NCBI GenBank assembly: GCA_049515555.1
Contig: JBEKTY010000095.1
Location: forward strand, 1 to 31,513
Origin: JBEKTY01 sp049515555
GTDB taxonomy: Bacteria > Planctomycetota > Planctomycetia > Pirellulales > Thermoguttaceae
Length of the DNA stretch: 31,513 nt
Direction: 5' to 3'
Shown: piece by piece, positions 1 to 7,678 of the stretch
Layout of the letters: each line of letters starts with the position of its first letter
Numbering within the stretch: position 1 is the first letter of the stretch
Position numbers and translations under genes: made by a program
The notes under the pieces: model-generated
Seen by the model: the letters and a program-made list of their open reading frames with translations, nothing else
Databases searched by the model: none
Told to the model about the DNA's origin: nothing

Positions 1-1
1 G

Positions 2-250
2 GAGAAACGCCTGGTCCTGAGCGCCCTGGGCAACGTCCCAACCGTCGAGGCCCTCACGCTGGTCGCGTCGCGCCTGGACGACCCGGCGGTGAAGGAGGAA
101 ACCTGCCTGGCCGCGGTAGCCATCGCCGAGAAGATCGCCGCGGGCCACGCCGCTGAAGTGAGCGTGGCGATGAAACGGGTCGCCACGCTAACGGCCAACA
201 AGAAGCTCGCCGCCCGAGCCGCCGCGCTGGCCCGCCAGCCGCAGAAATAG
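2..250 (+). CDS. C-terminal end of a HEAT-repeat-like protein (partial)
   Basis: An open frame enters from the left edge and stops at TAG 248-250, giving about 82 residues. It is rich in Ala and Leu, with helix-pair spacing (ALGNVPTVEALTLVASRLDD, then LAAVAIAEKI) like the HEAT-type helical repeats found at the C-terminus of many large planctomycete exported proteins. The start and any N-terminal domain lie outside the window, so the function cannot be stated. The frame is followed by a hairpin at 273-294 that could end the transcript. Confidence 0.55.
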   Translation, partial: EKRLVLSALGNVPTVEALTLVASRLDDPAVKEETCLAAVAIAEKIAAGHAAEVSVAMKRVATLTANKKLAARAAALARQPQK

Positions 251-272
251 CGCCAGTCCGAGCCGCACGCGG

Positions 273-294
273 CCTGAATAAGCGGCTATTCAGG
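273..294 (+). terminator. Hairpin downstream of the HEAT-like gene
   Basis: A perfect 8-bp inverted repeat, CCTGAATA / TATTCAGG, with a 6-nt loop lies 23 bases after the stop codon. There is no long T-run, so a rho-independent terminator is possible but not certain. Confidence 0.4.
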
Positions 295-463
295 TCTTAC
301 GCCCCTTGTTTCATTAGCGGAGGGACATGGACCGTGATCTCGGCGGGAAAAACGTGCTCATTTCCTGCCACTTTTTCTGTTTTGCGGCAAAAGAACACAA
401 CGAATTAACGGGTGAGATTATCGTGTTCTACGTCAAGAAGGCCCAAATCAACTTGTTCCCGGC

Positions 464-493
464 CTGTCAGCGGTTGCCCGGCGGATGTACAAT
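464..493 (+). promoter_or_regulatory. Possible sigma-70-type promoter
   Basis: CTGTCA (464-469) and TACAAT (488-493) are separated by 18 bases, about 175 bases upstream of the membrane protein gene. The TACAAT form of the -10 box also appears upstream of queC and before the truncated PEP-CTERM frame. Confidence 0.3.
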
Positions 494-669
494 GGCAGCG
501 TCGGCCCTGGAAGCGGGGGCGGGGCGGCCTGGCCGAAACTGCATGGCGCAGGGCCGGCGATGAGTTCCCCCGAGCACTGGATTCCGGGCGGTGGCGCCCG
601 CGGCCGAGCCGCCCGGCGTGCACCGCGCCGTTGTTCTGCCGCGGCTTGAACCGCAAAGGGAGGTGACAA

Positions 670-1224
670 ATGGTCGCACGGGATTCGGAGCAGTATCGGC
701 CTTTGGCCCTGGTCGGGCTGACCGCCACCGGGGTGCTGGCCGGCGCGGCATTGGGCGCCGTGACCAATTTTTTCAACGGCTGGCTCAGCCCCGCCTATTT
801 TCGCAACATCCTCGGCTGGCACGATGTTGCTGACGAAGTGCTGCGGCGGGCAGTAGTGGCCCAGGGCATCTTGGAGGGCCTGGGCTTGGGGCTCTTCCTG
901 TCGCTGGTACTCGTGGTGGTGGCCGGGGTGGTCTCCCGAGCCCGCTGCAGCTACGGCTTCGGGACCGCCATCCTGCTGGCGGTGGCGGCGGGCACGCTGG
1001 CCTGCTGGGCGCTGGGCGGCCTGGTCGGGATGGGACTGGCGACCCTCAGCTCGGAGTTCTACCGGCACACCTTTCGCGGCGCTCCGGCGGATCCCCGGGA
1101 ACTGCTGCCCTATGCTTGGGTGGGCGGCTCGATCGCGGGGAGCGAGTTGGGCGGACTGGCCCTGACCGTTCTCGGCTCGTTCCTGTTCTACGCCCGCTGG
1201 CGGCGCCGGATGTGGGCGGCTTGA
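670..1224 (+). CDS. Small integral membrane protein, unknown function
   Basis: The 184-residue product begins with ATG eight bases after a good ribosome site (GGGAGGTG). It has about four hydrophobic segments, roughly residues 12-34, 70-95, 98-125 and 148-172, and ends in a basic tail (RWRRRMWAA), so it is probably an inner-membrane protein. A polar loop at about 35-65 and another at about 126-150 (with PADPRELLPYAW) lie between them. I recognise no family. It is followed at once by a composite palindromic repeat and then by the convergent transporter gene. Confidence is good that it is coding; function is unknown. Confidence 0.7.
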   Translation: MVARDSEQYRPLALVGLTATGVLAGAALGAVTNFFNGWLSPAYFRNILGWHDVADEVLRRAVVAQGILEGLGLGLFLSLVLVVVAGVVSRARCSYGFGTAILLAVAAGTLACWALGGLVGMGLATLSSEFYRHTFRGAPADPRELLPYAWVGGSIAGSELGGLALTVLGSFLFYARWRRRMWAA

Positions 1225-1227
1225 ATT

Positions 1228-1286
1228 GTATCCGGCACACGCCGTGTGCCGTTCTTTCTCGACGGCACGCGGAGCGTGCCGGATAC
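1228..1286. repeat. Palindromic repeat, family A (GTATCCGGCACACG type), double copy
   Basis: Two hairpin units in opposite orientation: CGGCACACGCCGTGTGCCG and CGGCACGCGGAGCGTGCCG, flanked by GTATC and GATAC. The same layout recurs at 12611, 19999 and 23587. It lies between two convergent genes (membrane protein and OPT transporter), where it could also act as a bidirectional terminator. Confidence 0.8.
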
Positions 1287-1292
1287 GTTGCA

Positions 1293-3197
1293 TCACAGGA
1301 CGAAGGTCTCCAGGATGGTTACGGCGATGCCCGTCAGGGCGCCGCCGGCGATCAGCCCGGCGCAGATGGGCTCCTGGTTTCGCACGACGATGCGGTCGAT
1401 GACGCCGGCGGAATCTTTCCATCGCCGCTCGACGAGCCAGAAGAGGAACGCGCCCAGGAACATGGCCAGGCAGTTATCGAAGGGCATCACGGCGGCCAGG
1501 CCGATGCCCACGCCCGAGAGCCAGAAGCGGTCCTTGGTCAGCACGCGGATGACTTCCAGTGTCAGGCCGGCCAGGGCCCCCGCCAGGGCCGCCCAGCGGG
1601 CAGAGACCTCCAGGTTGCTCAGTCCCCTGGTCAAGAGCTCGGCGACCCCTTTCCAGATGGTGGCCGCCGGCATGGGGTACTGCTCGCTGATGAGCTGCTG
1701 TGGTCCATTGTGCAGGAAGACGAGGTAGAAGATGGGGACGGAGACCAAGGCCCCGGCCACGATTCCCAGCACGTGGCCCACGGCCTGTTGGCGGGGCTTG
1801 GCCCCCAGCATGTAGCCCGGCTTGATGTCCATCAGCAGATTCGAGGCGTGGCTGGCCACTTCGGCGGTGATCGCGGCGGTGGCGAGGTTGGTTTTGATGT
1901 TGCCCGGCGCGATGGCCCCGAAGGTAAGCTGGGTGAGCTTGCCCACCGCGCCCAGCGGCGTGACCGAGGTGAGGGCCGTCGAGTTCACGGCGATCAGCGC
2001 GAACACGAAGATCAGCGGTATGGCGATGGCGCCCTGCCACAGGGCCACGTCGAAGAAGCGGTGGGCCAACCAGATCACCAGCGAAGCTACCACGGGAATG
2101 CCCGTCACGAAGACCCACATCGGCAGCTCGATGTCGCGGAGCGGGTCGGCCTGCGGCTTGGCGGCTTGGCGGGCCACCAGGCTGCGGAAGGTGCCGATCA
2201 GGATCTGCGGCTTGGAGAAGAAGGAGAACAGCGAGGCGGTGGTCATCATGGCCACACCCCACCACAAGGCCCACATCGTAATGGGGCGGAAGCCGTACTG
2301 CGTCAAACCCTGGCCGATGGAGCCGTGAATGTCGCCGCGGGCGATCATCCAGGGGGCCAGCAGGGCGTAGTTGATCACCGCCCCCACCAGCAGCGAGACG
2401 CCCGTGCGGATGCCCATCAGTCCGCCGAGGGCCACCATCACCAGGTCGGAGCCGGGGCGGATGGTGAGTTGCCGCAGATCGGTGCCCAGCAGGCGGGGCG
2501 TGGCGATGCGGTACAGCCAGCCGTCGAGGTACTCGGGAATGGCCAGCCGGCCGAGCCTGATCCGCGCCATGATGGCCTGGCTGCCGGCGACCTTTACCAG
2601 TGCCGAGAGCAGGCCGAAGATCGTCAGCAGCTTGGCCTTCAGCAGTGCTTCGCCGGCGTGGCCCTCGTGCAGCGCGTCCATGACGATGCCCGCCGCCCGG
2701 CCTTCCGGGAAGGGCTGTTGCTCCTCGTTGATGAAGCGGCGTTTCAAAGGAAAGGCGAACAGCACGCCCAGCACGCCCAGGGCCATGATCCACACCAGCG
2801 TGGTGCCCATGGGAACTATGGTCCCCGTAACCAGCATGTAGGCCGCCAGCGAGGAGATCATGGGCGAGGTCATGTACCCGGCCGCGGTGGCGATCGACTG
2901 CATGCAGTTGTTTTCGAGCACGGTGAACTCGCGGCCCAGGCCCAGCCGCGAGAGGACCTTGAACGTGGCGAAGGCCAGGATCACCGAGGTAATGCCCACG
3001 CCCAGCGTCCAGCCGGTCTTGCTGCCGACGTAAAGATTCGTCAGCGACAGGACGCCGCCCAGCAGCATGCCGGTAAGCATGGCGCGGGGCGTGAGCTGCG
3101 GCATCTGGCCTCTCCACACGTTCTCCAGCCACCAACGATCCTTCTGTTCGAGGGTCCAGTTGCGGACCTGCTCGGGGCTTAACTGCTTGATGGCCAT
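1293..3197 (-). CDS. OPT family oligopeptide transporter
   Basis: The 634-residue product is a polytopic membrane protein with more than a dozen hydrophobic segments, the normal length for prokaryotic OPT proteins. The N-terminus carries the family's typical first segments: a short cytoplasmic start rich in charged residues (EQKDRWWLENVWRG), then LTGMLLGGVLSLTNLYVGSK and a TGWTLGVGITSVILAF-like helix. OPT proteins import oligopeptides or metal chelates, probably by proton coupling; the substrate here cannot be told from sequence. The start ATG at 3197 lacks a strong ribosome site. The gene stands alone on the minus strand and converges with the upstream membrane protein. Confidence 0.85.
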   Translation of the reverse strand: MAIKQLSPEQVRNWTLEQKDRWWLENVWRGQMPQLTPRAMLTGMLLGGVLSLTNLYVGSKTGWTLGVGITSVILAFATFKVLSRLGLGREFTVLENNCMQSIATAAGYMTSPMISSLAAYMLVTGTIVPMGTTLVWIMALGVLGVLFAFPLKRRFINEEQQPFPEGRAAGIVMDALHEGHAGEALLKAKLLTIFGLLSALVKVAGSQAIMARIRLGRLAIPEYLDGWLYRIATPRLLGTDLRQLTIRPGSDLVMVALGGLMGIRTGVSLLVGAVINYALLAPWMIARGDIHGSIGQGLTQYGFRPITMWALWWGVAMMTTASLFSFFSKPQILIGTFRSLVARQAAKPQADPLRDIELPMWVFVTGIPVVASLVIWLAHRFFDVALWQGAIAIPLIFVFALIAVNSTALTSVTPLGAVGKLTQLTFGAIAPGNIKTNLATAAITAEVASHASNLLMDIKPGYMLGAKPRQQAVGHVLGIVAGALVSVPIFYLVFLHNGPQQLISEQYPMPAATIWKGVAELLTRGLSNLEVSARWAALAGALAGLTLEVIRVLTKDRFWLSGVGIGLAAVMPFDNCLAMFLGAFLFWLVERRWKDSAGVIDRIVVRNQEPICAGLIAGGALTGIAVTILETFVL

Positions 3198-3287
3198 GGC
3201 GCGGGGCGGTGCTCGGGAGTTAAGGAGTTTCTGTTACGGAGGGTGGAAGACTTGCAGAGTGGGTCCCGTAGGGCGGGTCGAGTAATT

Positions 3288-3370
3288 GTAGGGTGGGACA
3301 AGCGAAGCGCGGTCCCACCATGAATTCGTGATAATCGTGGTGGGACTGCACCGGGCATGTCCCACCCTAC
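3288..3370. repeat. Inverted repeat, family D (GTAGGGTGGGACA type)
   Basis: The outer arms GTAGGGTGGGACA and TGTCCCACCCTAC are perfect complements. Inside are a second pair, GGTCCCACCA and TGGTGGGACT. It looks like a dispersed repeat pair rather than a regulatory site, and has the same head-to-head layout as family A. Confidence 0.7.
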
Positions 3371-3425
3371 GCTAAGCGTGTCCAGAGGATACAACGGCCG
3401 GCCGCCGCCTGCAAGGATGCTGCCG

Positions 3426-3454
3426 TTTACCGCAGCCGGCCGGTCTGCTACATT
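3426..3454 (+). promoter_or_regulatory. Possible promoter of the large exported protein
   Basis: TTTACC (3426-3431) and TACATT (3449-3454) are spaced by 17 bases and lie about 170 bases before the ATG at 3624. The boxes are only partial matches to the sigma-70 consensus. Confidence 0.3.
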
Positions 3455-3505
3455 GGCCTCCGGCGCCGGGTGAGGAACGAGGATGCGTGGCGAGGCGAGA
3501 GAAAC

Positions 3506-3539
3506 CACGCCCTTCGCTGCGCTCAGGGACGTGCCACCC
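3506..3539. repeat. Dispersed repeat, family C (CACGCCCTTCGC type)
   Basis: CACGCCCTTCGCTGCGCTCA followed by GGGACGTGCCACCC matches the core of the inverted repeat at 23474-23513 with one base changed (CTGCGC for CTCCGC). The left flank is degraded (GTGGCGAGGCG), so the hairpin is incomplete. Confidence 0.6.
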
Positions 3540-3623
3540 TAGTTGAAAGATGTGCTGGTTATTTTGACCCGGTCCCTGAGTCGGCCGTGGCGTGCAACCG
3601 TCATTCCATGAAGGAGCACCATT

Positions 3624-5792
3624 ATGACGGCAGTCTTTTCGACCGTGTTGCTCGCCGTCGCCCTGGGGGCAGAGCCCTCGGGCGTCGGCCTGCCGCTGGG
3701 GATCCCGCCGGGGCCGGCCGATCCGGTGATTGCGCGGGTGGCACCCGAGAAATGCCTGTTCTACGTCAACTGGGCGGGGAGCGCGGCGCCCGATCCCAAC
3801 AGTTCCAGCCAGGCCGAGCAGCTCCTGGCCGAGCCGGAGGTGCAGCAGCTTCTGGCGGGGGTGGGCAAGGGGATCAAGGCCGCGATGATCGGGGCAACGA
3901 AAGAAGCCTCCGCATCCAAGTGGGTGTCCGGCGAGGAAGCGTTCGAGTACCTCAGCATCCTCTTGACGCACCCCACGGCGATCTTCATCTCGGACGTGAA
4001 GATTACCAAGAAGGAGGCCAAGTCTGTGGTGGCCGCGACGAAGAAGGCCCCCGCCGAGGACTCGCCGGAGGTCCTGGAGGTCCACACCAGCGTAAAGCTC
4101 GACATCCGCGGCGGCATGCTGGTTTCTCTCGGCCCGCAGGCGGCCGGCATTAAGGCGGCGGCGGAGAAATCCCTCGACAAGTTCCTCAGGTGGTACAAGT
4201 GCGAGGAAGTGACTTTCGAGCACGTCCAGATCGCCGGCCAGACGTGGTACCGCGTCAGATCCAAGCTGGGAGCCGGCGGGCCGAGCGTGGTTTTCGGCTT
4301 CAAGGGCGACCGGTTCATCGTGGGCTTCGGCGACGGGAGCTTGGAGGCGATCCTCGCCCGCATAGACCGCGCGCCGCCGGCCTGGCTCGCCGCAGCCCTT
4401 GCCAATGTGCCGGTCGAGCGGCGGACCGGCGTGATCTATTTGAACCTGAAGGCCCTCCGCGAAACGTTCATCGGGTCGCAGCTCGACACGCCGGACTGCC
4501 GGGCGATCTTTGGGATGCTCGGGCTGGACAACGCCGAGGCCGTGGTTTCGACGACCGGACTGGACGCCAGCGGGTACGTGAACAAGGCGCTCCTGGCGCT
4601 GGAGGGCCCGCCCCGGGGACTGTTGCGGCTGGTGTCCGACCGGCCGTTGCGGCCGGAGGACCTTGCGCCGATCCCCCGCGACGCCACGCTGGCCTTGGCG
4701 GTGCGGTTCGATCTCCAGCAGGCGCTGGAGATCATCCTCTCGTCGCTCGACGCGATGAGCCCCGAGCGGCGGGCCGGAGTGAACCAAGCCTTCGACCAGA
4801 TCGGGCGCGACCTGGGCGTCGACCTTCGCCGCGGGCTGCTGCCCGCGGTGGGCGACACCTGGTGCATCTACAACTCGCCGGGCGAAGGCGGCCTGGTTGT
4901 CACGGGCCTGACCGCTGTCGTTCCCGTTCGCAACCACCAGGTGCTTTCAGCGGCCTACGGGAAGCTCGTCGATCTGGTTAAGAAGAACCTGGCGGCCGGG
5001 CCGGACGCCGGTTCCGCCTTTGGTCTGGCGGGTCTGAGCAATTTTCGGCACTTTACCTTCGCCGGCCGCGAGATCTGCTACGTCAACTGCGGGTTCCTGG
5101 CCCCGGCGTGGTGCCTGACGCCGCGGGAACTCGTCATGGCCCTCAGCCCGCATAACGTCAAGGCCTACCTCTCGCGCCGCGAGCACAAGTCGCTGGCCAC
5201 GGCGCCGGAAGTCGCCCGAGTGCTCGGGCTCTCCGGCGGGCCGGTCATGATCGGCTATACCGACGCGCCCAAGCTGTTCGAGTTGTTCTATCCGCTGGTT
5301 TCGATGTACGTACCGGCGATAGTGGGTATCTTTGATGGGCCACTGAGCGAGTTGGGCTTGCCGTCATCACCAGACACGCCGTCGGGCAAGCTGGACCTCC
5401 TCTCGTTCTGGCCGTCGGCCCCGTCGATCAGCCGGCACCTGCGGCCCGAGGTGACGACCCTCCAGCGAACCGCCCGCGGCATCGAGATCACCTGTCACTA
5501 CAGTTTTCCGACCGGCGGCGTGAACGTGCCGGCATTCTGCCTGTTGGGGGCGGGTTTATCGCCCGGTTTATCGCCCTTGGTGGTGTTCCTTCCCGATCTA
5601 TTGCCGGCTGCGCCGGAGGTGAGTAAGCCGGGCGATGCGTCGGAGAAAGCCCTGGAGCCCCCGGGCGATTCCACGAAAGAAGGCCGGCCCCCGGTCGGGA
5701 AGCCGGTGGTCCCGCCTGCTGCCGGACCGGCCAAAGCGACTCAGTCGCCCCCCGTGCCGGCCGTGCCGGCGCCGAAGCCGCGGCCACGGTAG
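3624..5792 (+). CDS. Large exported protein of unknown function
   Basis: The 722-residue product starts at ATG 3624, seven bases after AAGGAG. A short hydrophobic N-terminus (TAVFSTVLLAVALGA) ending in a GAEP site looks like a Sec signal peptide. The mature part opens with a region containing VAPEKCLFYVNWAGSA, then alternates alpha/beta segments without a motif I can assign. The weak overall look of DUF3352-like exported planctomycete proteins is noted but not claimed. The last 90 or so residues are rich in Pro, Lys and Ala (GRPPVGKPVVPPAAGPAK and similar), a low-complexity tail that may span the envelope or bind a partner. Two internal hydrophobic stretches (about 565-590 and 640-665) could be membrane-associated. 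It is probably monocistronic. Confidence 0.65.
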   Translation: MTAVFSTVLLAVALGAEPSGVGLPLGIPPGPADPVIARVAPEKCLFYVNWAGSAAPDPNSSSQAEQLLAEPEVQQLLAGVGKGIKAAMIGATKEASASKWVSGEEAFEYLSILLTHPTAIFISDVKITKKEAKSVVAATKKAPAEDSPEVLEVHTSVKLDIRGGMLVSLGPQAAGIKAAAEKSLDKFLRWYKCEEVTFEHVQIAGQTWYRVRSKLGAGGPSVVFGFKGDRFIVGFGDGSLEAILARIDRAPPAWLAAALANVPVERRTGVIYLNLKALRETFIGSQLDTPDCRAIFGMLGLDNAEAVVSTTGLDASGYVNKALLALEGPPRGLLRLVSDRPLRPEDLAPIPRDATLALAVRFDLQQALEIILSSLDAMSPERRAGVNQAFDQIGRDLGVDLRRGLLPAVGDTWCIYNSPGEGGLVVTGLTAVVPVRNHQVLSAAYGKLVDLVKKNLAAGPDAGSAFGLAGLSNFRHFTFAGREICYVNCGFLAPAWCLTPRELVMALSPHNVKAYLSRREHKSLATAPEVARVLGLSGGPVMIGYTDAPKLFELFYPLVSMYVPAIVGIFDGPLSELGLPSSPDTPSGKLDLLSFWPSAPSISRHLRPEVTTLQRTARGIEITCHYSFPTGGVNVPAFCLLGAGLSPGLSPLVVFLPDLLPAAPEVSKPGDASEKALEPPGDSTKEGRPPVGKPVVPPAAGPAKATQSPPVPAVPAPKPRPR

Positions 5793-5795
5793 GCT

Positions 5796-5835
5796 GGGTG
5801 CCACTCAAGCTCAACCCCCGTCGGCAGTGGCACCC
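5796..5835. repeat. Inverted repeat, family B (GGGTGCCACT type)
   Basis: GGGTGCCACT and AGTGGCACCC form a perfect 10-bp stem with a 20-base loop. It sits between the convergent exported-protein gene and ftsY, filling nearly all of their 53-base gap, so it may also terminate both transcripts. Related copies lie at 21064, 26112 and 30207. Confidence 0.7.
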
Positions 5836-5845
5836 AATTCCGGCG

Positions 5846-6775
5846 TTACGCCTCGCCGCGGAGGTCCTCGAAGAGGGCTTCGACGAAGCGCTCGGCGTCG
5901 AAGAGGGCCAGGTCGTCGAGCTGCTCGCCCACGCCGATGTACTTCACCGGCAGGCCCACCTGCTTGCGAATGGCCACGACCACGCCGCCCTTGGCCGTGC
6001 CGTCGAGCTTGGCCAGGATCAGGCCCGTGCAGCGGACGGCCTCGGTGAAATACCGGGCCTGGCTGATGCCGTTCTGGCCGGTCGTGGCGTCCAGCACCAG
6101 CAGGACTTCGTGCGGGGCGCCGGGCACCTGCTTGCCCAGCACGCGATGGATCTTGGCCAGCTCCTGCATCAGGTTTTGCTGGGTTTGGAGGCGGCCGGCG
6201 GTATCGACGATGCACGCTTCGACGCCCAGCTCCAGGGCCCGGGCGACGGCCCGATGGGCCACGCTGGCCGGATCGCTCCGCGGGGGGCCGGTGACGATCT
6301 CGGCCCCCAGCCGGCGGGCCCAAACGCTCAACTGCTCGACGGCCGCGGCCCGAAAGGTATCGGCCGCGCCCAGCACCACCCGCCGGCCTTCGCCCTGGAA
6401 CATCGCCGCCAGCTTGGCGATGGAAGTGGTCTTGCCCGAGCCGTTCACCCCGGCCACCATGATCACGGTCAGTCCGGCGGGCGCGTAGCGGATGGGCTCA
6501 GCCGGCTGGGCCAGCAGCGTCTTAAGCGTCTGCCTGATGTGATCGAGGACCTCTTCCATCTGCACTACCCGGGTGCGGAAGCTTTCGCGAATCTCATCGA
6601 CGATCTCCTGCGCCGCCTCGACGCCCATGTCGGTCTTGACGAGCATCTCGAACAGCTCGTTCAGGAACGCGTCGTCGACCAGGCGGCCCTCGGTCTTGAA
6701 CAGGTCGCGGATGTCGGTATTCAGCAGTTGCGCGGTCTTCTTCAGACCCTGCTTGAGTTTTTCAAAGAGGCCCAT
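5846..6775 (-). CDS. ftsY: Signal recognition particle receptor FtsY
   Basis: FtsY is the SRP receptor GTPase that docks ribosome-nascent-chain complexes at the inner membrane. The 309-residue product shows the helical N domain (MGLFEKLKQGLKKT, then a segment with DMGVEAAQEIV) and the SRP-GTPase G domain: GVNGSGKTT P-loop, DTFRAAAVEQL, DTAGR, and TKLDGTAKGG written here as AKLDGTAKGG, with a C-terminal GVGEQLDDL. The long acidic A domain of E. coli FtsY is absent, as in many bacteria. I place the start at ATG 6775; an in-frame extension to 6889 would be translated from hairpin and G-rich repeat sequence and is unlikely to be real. It follows nusB on the same strand. Confidence 0.95.
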   Translation of the reverse strand: MGLFEKLKQGLKKTAQLLNTDIRDLFKTEGRLVDDAFLNELFEMLVKTDMGVEAAQEIVDEIRESFRTRVVQMEEVLDHIRQTLKTLLAQPAEPIRYAPAGLTVIMVAGVNGSGKTTSIAKLAAMFQGEGRRVVLGAADTFRAAAVEQLSVWARRLGAEIVTGPPRSDPASVAHRAVARALELGVEACIVDTAGRLQTQQNLMQELAKIHRVLGKQVPGAPHEVLLVLDATTGQNGISQARYFTEAVRCTGLILAKLDGTAKGGVVVAIRKQVGLPVKYIGVGEQLDDLALFDAERFVEALFEDLRGEA

Positions 6776-6793
6776 GGCAGGAGGAGGGGGTGT

Positions 6794-6834
6794 AGGGATT
6801 TGGGGATTTGGGGATTGGGGATTGGGGATTGGGG
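6794..6834 (+). repeat. GGGGATT short tandem repeat upstream of ftsY
   Basis: The plus strand carries about six imperfect copies of GGGATTT or GGGGATT. It contains more than four runs of at least three G, enough for a G-quadruplex on this strand. For ftsY, which is read from the other strand, this is a C-rich leader between 20 and 60 bases before the start. Confidence 0.75.
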
Positions 6835-6836
6835 CG

Positions 6837-7457
6837 CTAGTTTCCGGTCCCCTCTCCATCTGGGAGAGGGTTAGGGTGAGGGCAGGCAATCGTCGCTTTC
6901 GTGGCCGATTCTGGTGGGGCCTGCTCGGGCTCGACCCGCCCTGAACTCTGGTTCTGATGCAGGAGGTTATCGAGGATTCCGTTGACGAATTGGGCCGACT
7001 GTGCGCCGCCGAATCGCTTGGCCAGGTCGATCGCTTCGTCGATGGCCACCTTGCCGGGCGTGTCGGTGAACAGGATTTCGTAGGCCCCCAGGCGGAGCAG
7101 GTTGCGATCGGTGGCGGCCATCCGCTCCAGGCTCCAATTGGCGGCGGCGGGTGCGATCCGCTGGTCGATATCCGGCCGATGTTGCCGCACGCCGGCCACC
7201 AGCGAGCGCGTGAATTCCACCATCTCGGGCGAGCGGAGCCACTGCCGCAGCCGCTCCCGCTCGTGCTGCCGGCCGGCGTCGTCCGGGTCCTCGATCTCGG
7301 CCAGCCGGGCGACGAACTCCCGCAGCTCGCGACCGGCGGCGAGCGGGTCCGCCGCCCGGTCGTCGGCGGGCTGGTCCGGCGCGGCGGCCGGCGGGTTCAG
7401 GTCGTCGCGATAAATGACCTGAAAGGCGATCTCGCGCGCAAACGTCCGTGGCAGCAT
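6837..7457 (-). CDS. nusB: Transcription antitermination factor NusB
   Basis: NusB binds boxA RNA with S10 (NusE) and supports antitermination in rRNA operons. The 206-residue product has the typical opening (LPRTFAREIAFQVIYR), a long acidic insertion at about 25-75 (not in E. coli NusB), and the conserved C-terminal part: NWSLERMAATDRNLLRLGAYEIL, then PGKVAIDEAIDLAKRFGG and FVNGILDNL. After that core, about 36 residues follow with no NusB character; the last 14 (ACPHPNPLPDGEGT) are encoded by the family E hairpin repeat at 6847-6883. The start ATG at 7457 has no clear ribosome site. The order ribH-nusB-ftsY on one strand suggests co-transcription. Confidence 0.93.
   Translation of the reverse strand: MLPRTFAREIAFQVIYRDDLNPPAAAPDQPADDRAADPLAAGRELREFVARLAEIEDPDDAGRQHERERLRQWLRSPEMVEFTRSLVAGVRQHRPDIDQRIAPAAANWSLERMAATDRNLLRLGAYEILFTDTPGKVAIDEAIDLAKRFGGAQSAQFVNGILDNLLHQNQSSGRVEPEQAPPESATKATIACPHPNPLPDGEGTGN
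6847..6883. repeat. Hairpin repeat, family E (CCCTCACCCTAACCC type)
   Basis: GTCCCCTCTCCATCTGGGAG followed by AGGGTTAGGGTGAGGG: the CTCTCC...GGAGAG hairpin with a CACCCTAACCC tail. Copies lie at 7495, 7581 and 24700. This one overlaps the 3' end of nusB and is translated there. Confidence 0.75.
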
Positions 7458-7494
7458 GATGCGATTTCAGATTGGGGTAAGGATCGCACGCGCC

Positions 7495-7622
7495 GTCCCC
7501 CTCTCCCTCCGGGAGAGGGCCGGGGTGAGGGGAAGCTGCGTGGCTCGCCAAAACTCGAACTGCGGAATTCTCACCGATTTTCCCTCACCCTAGCCCTTTC
7601 CCGGAGGGAGAGGGGACCGGGC
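7495..7622. repeat. Two inverted copies of hairpin repeat family E
   Basis: Copy one (7495-7533, GTCCCCCTCTCCC... GGTGAGGGGA) and copy two (7581-7622, TCCCTCACCCTAGCCC... GGGGACCGGGCA) face each other across about 48 bases. Each is itself a hairpin around CTCCCTCCGGGAG or CCCGGAGGGAG. They fill the gap between ribH and nusB. Confidence 0.75.
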
Positions 7623-7631
7623 ACAGCGGCC

Positions 7632-7678
7632 CTTCTAACTTCCAACTCCTGACTTCTAACTCCTAACTTCTAGCTTCT
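7632..7678. repeat. Imperfect CTTCTAACTC microsatellite at the 3' end of ribH
   Basis: About four to five degenerate copies of a 10-base unit (CTTCTAACTT, CCAACTCCTG, ACTTCTAACT, CCTAACTTCT). The first half lies just after the ribH stop codon, and the last part encodes the final residues of RibH. Confidence 0.6.

Larger units (their letters stand above)
251..669. other. Gene-free stretch upstream of the membrane protein gene
   Basis: I see no credible gene on either strand. Overlapping short open frames here have no ribosome site and no family resemblance. The stretch holds the hairpin at 273-294 and a possible promoter at 464-493. The part after about 490 is very GC-rich leader sequence ending in a good ribosome site. 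Confidence 0.5.
3198..3623. other. Divergent intergenic region with repeats
   Basis: The region lies between the divergent OPT transporter and the large exported protein. It holds an inverted repeat at 3288-3370, a possible plus-strand promoter at 3426-3454 and a half-copy of the GTGGCACGCCCTTCGC repeat at 3506-3539. I see no coding frame that can be supported. Confidence 0.5.

Noticed and set aside
1116..3182. Plus-strand 688-residue open frame antisense to the OPT transporter
   Set aside because: Hydrophilic low-complexity translation with many Gln, His and Gly; the minus strand reads as a normal membrane transporter.
6776..6889. N-terminal extension of FtsY through the repeats
   Set aside because: The extension would be translated from the family E hairpin and the GGGGATT tract; the FtsY N domain begins at the ATG 6775.
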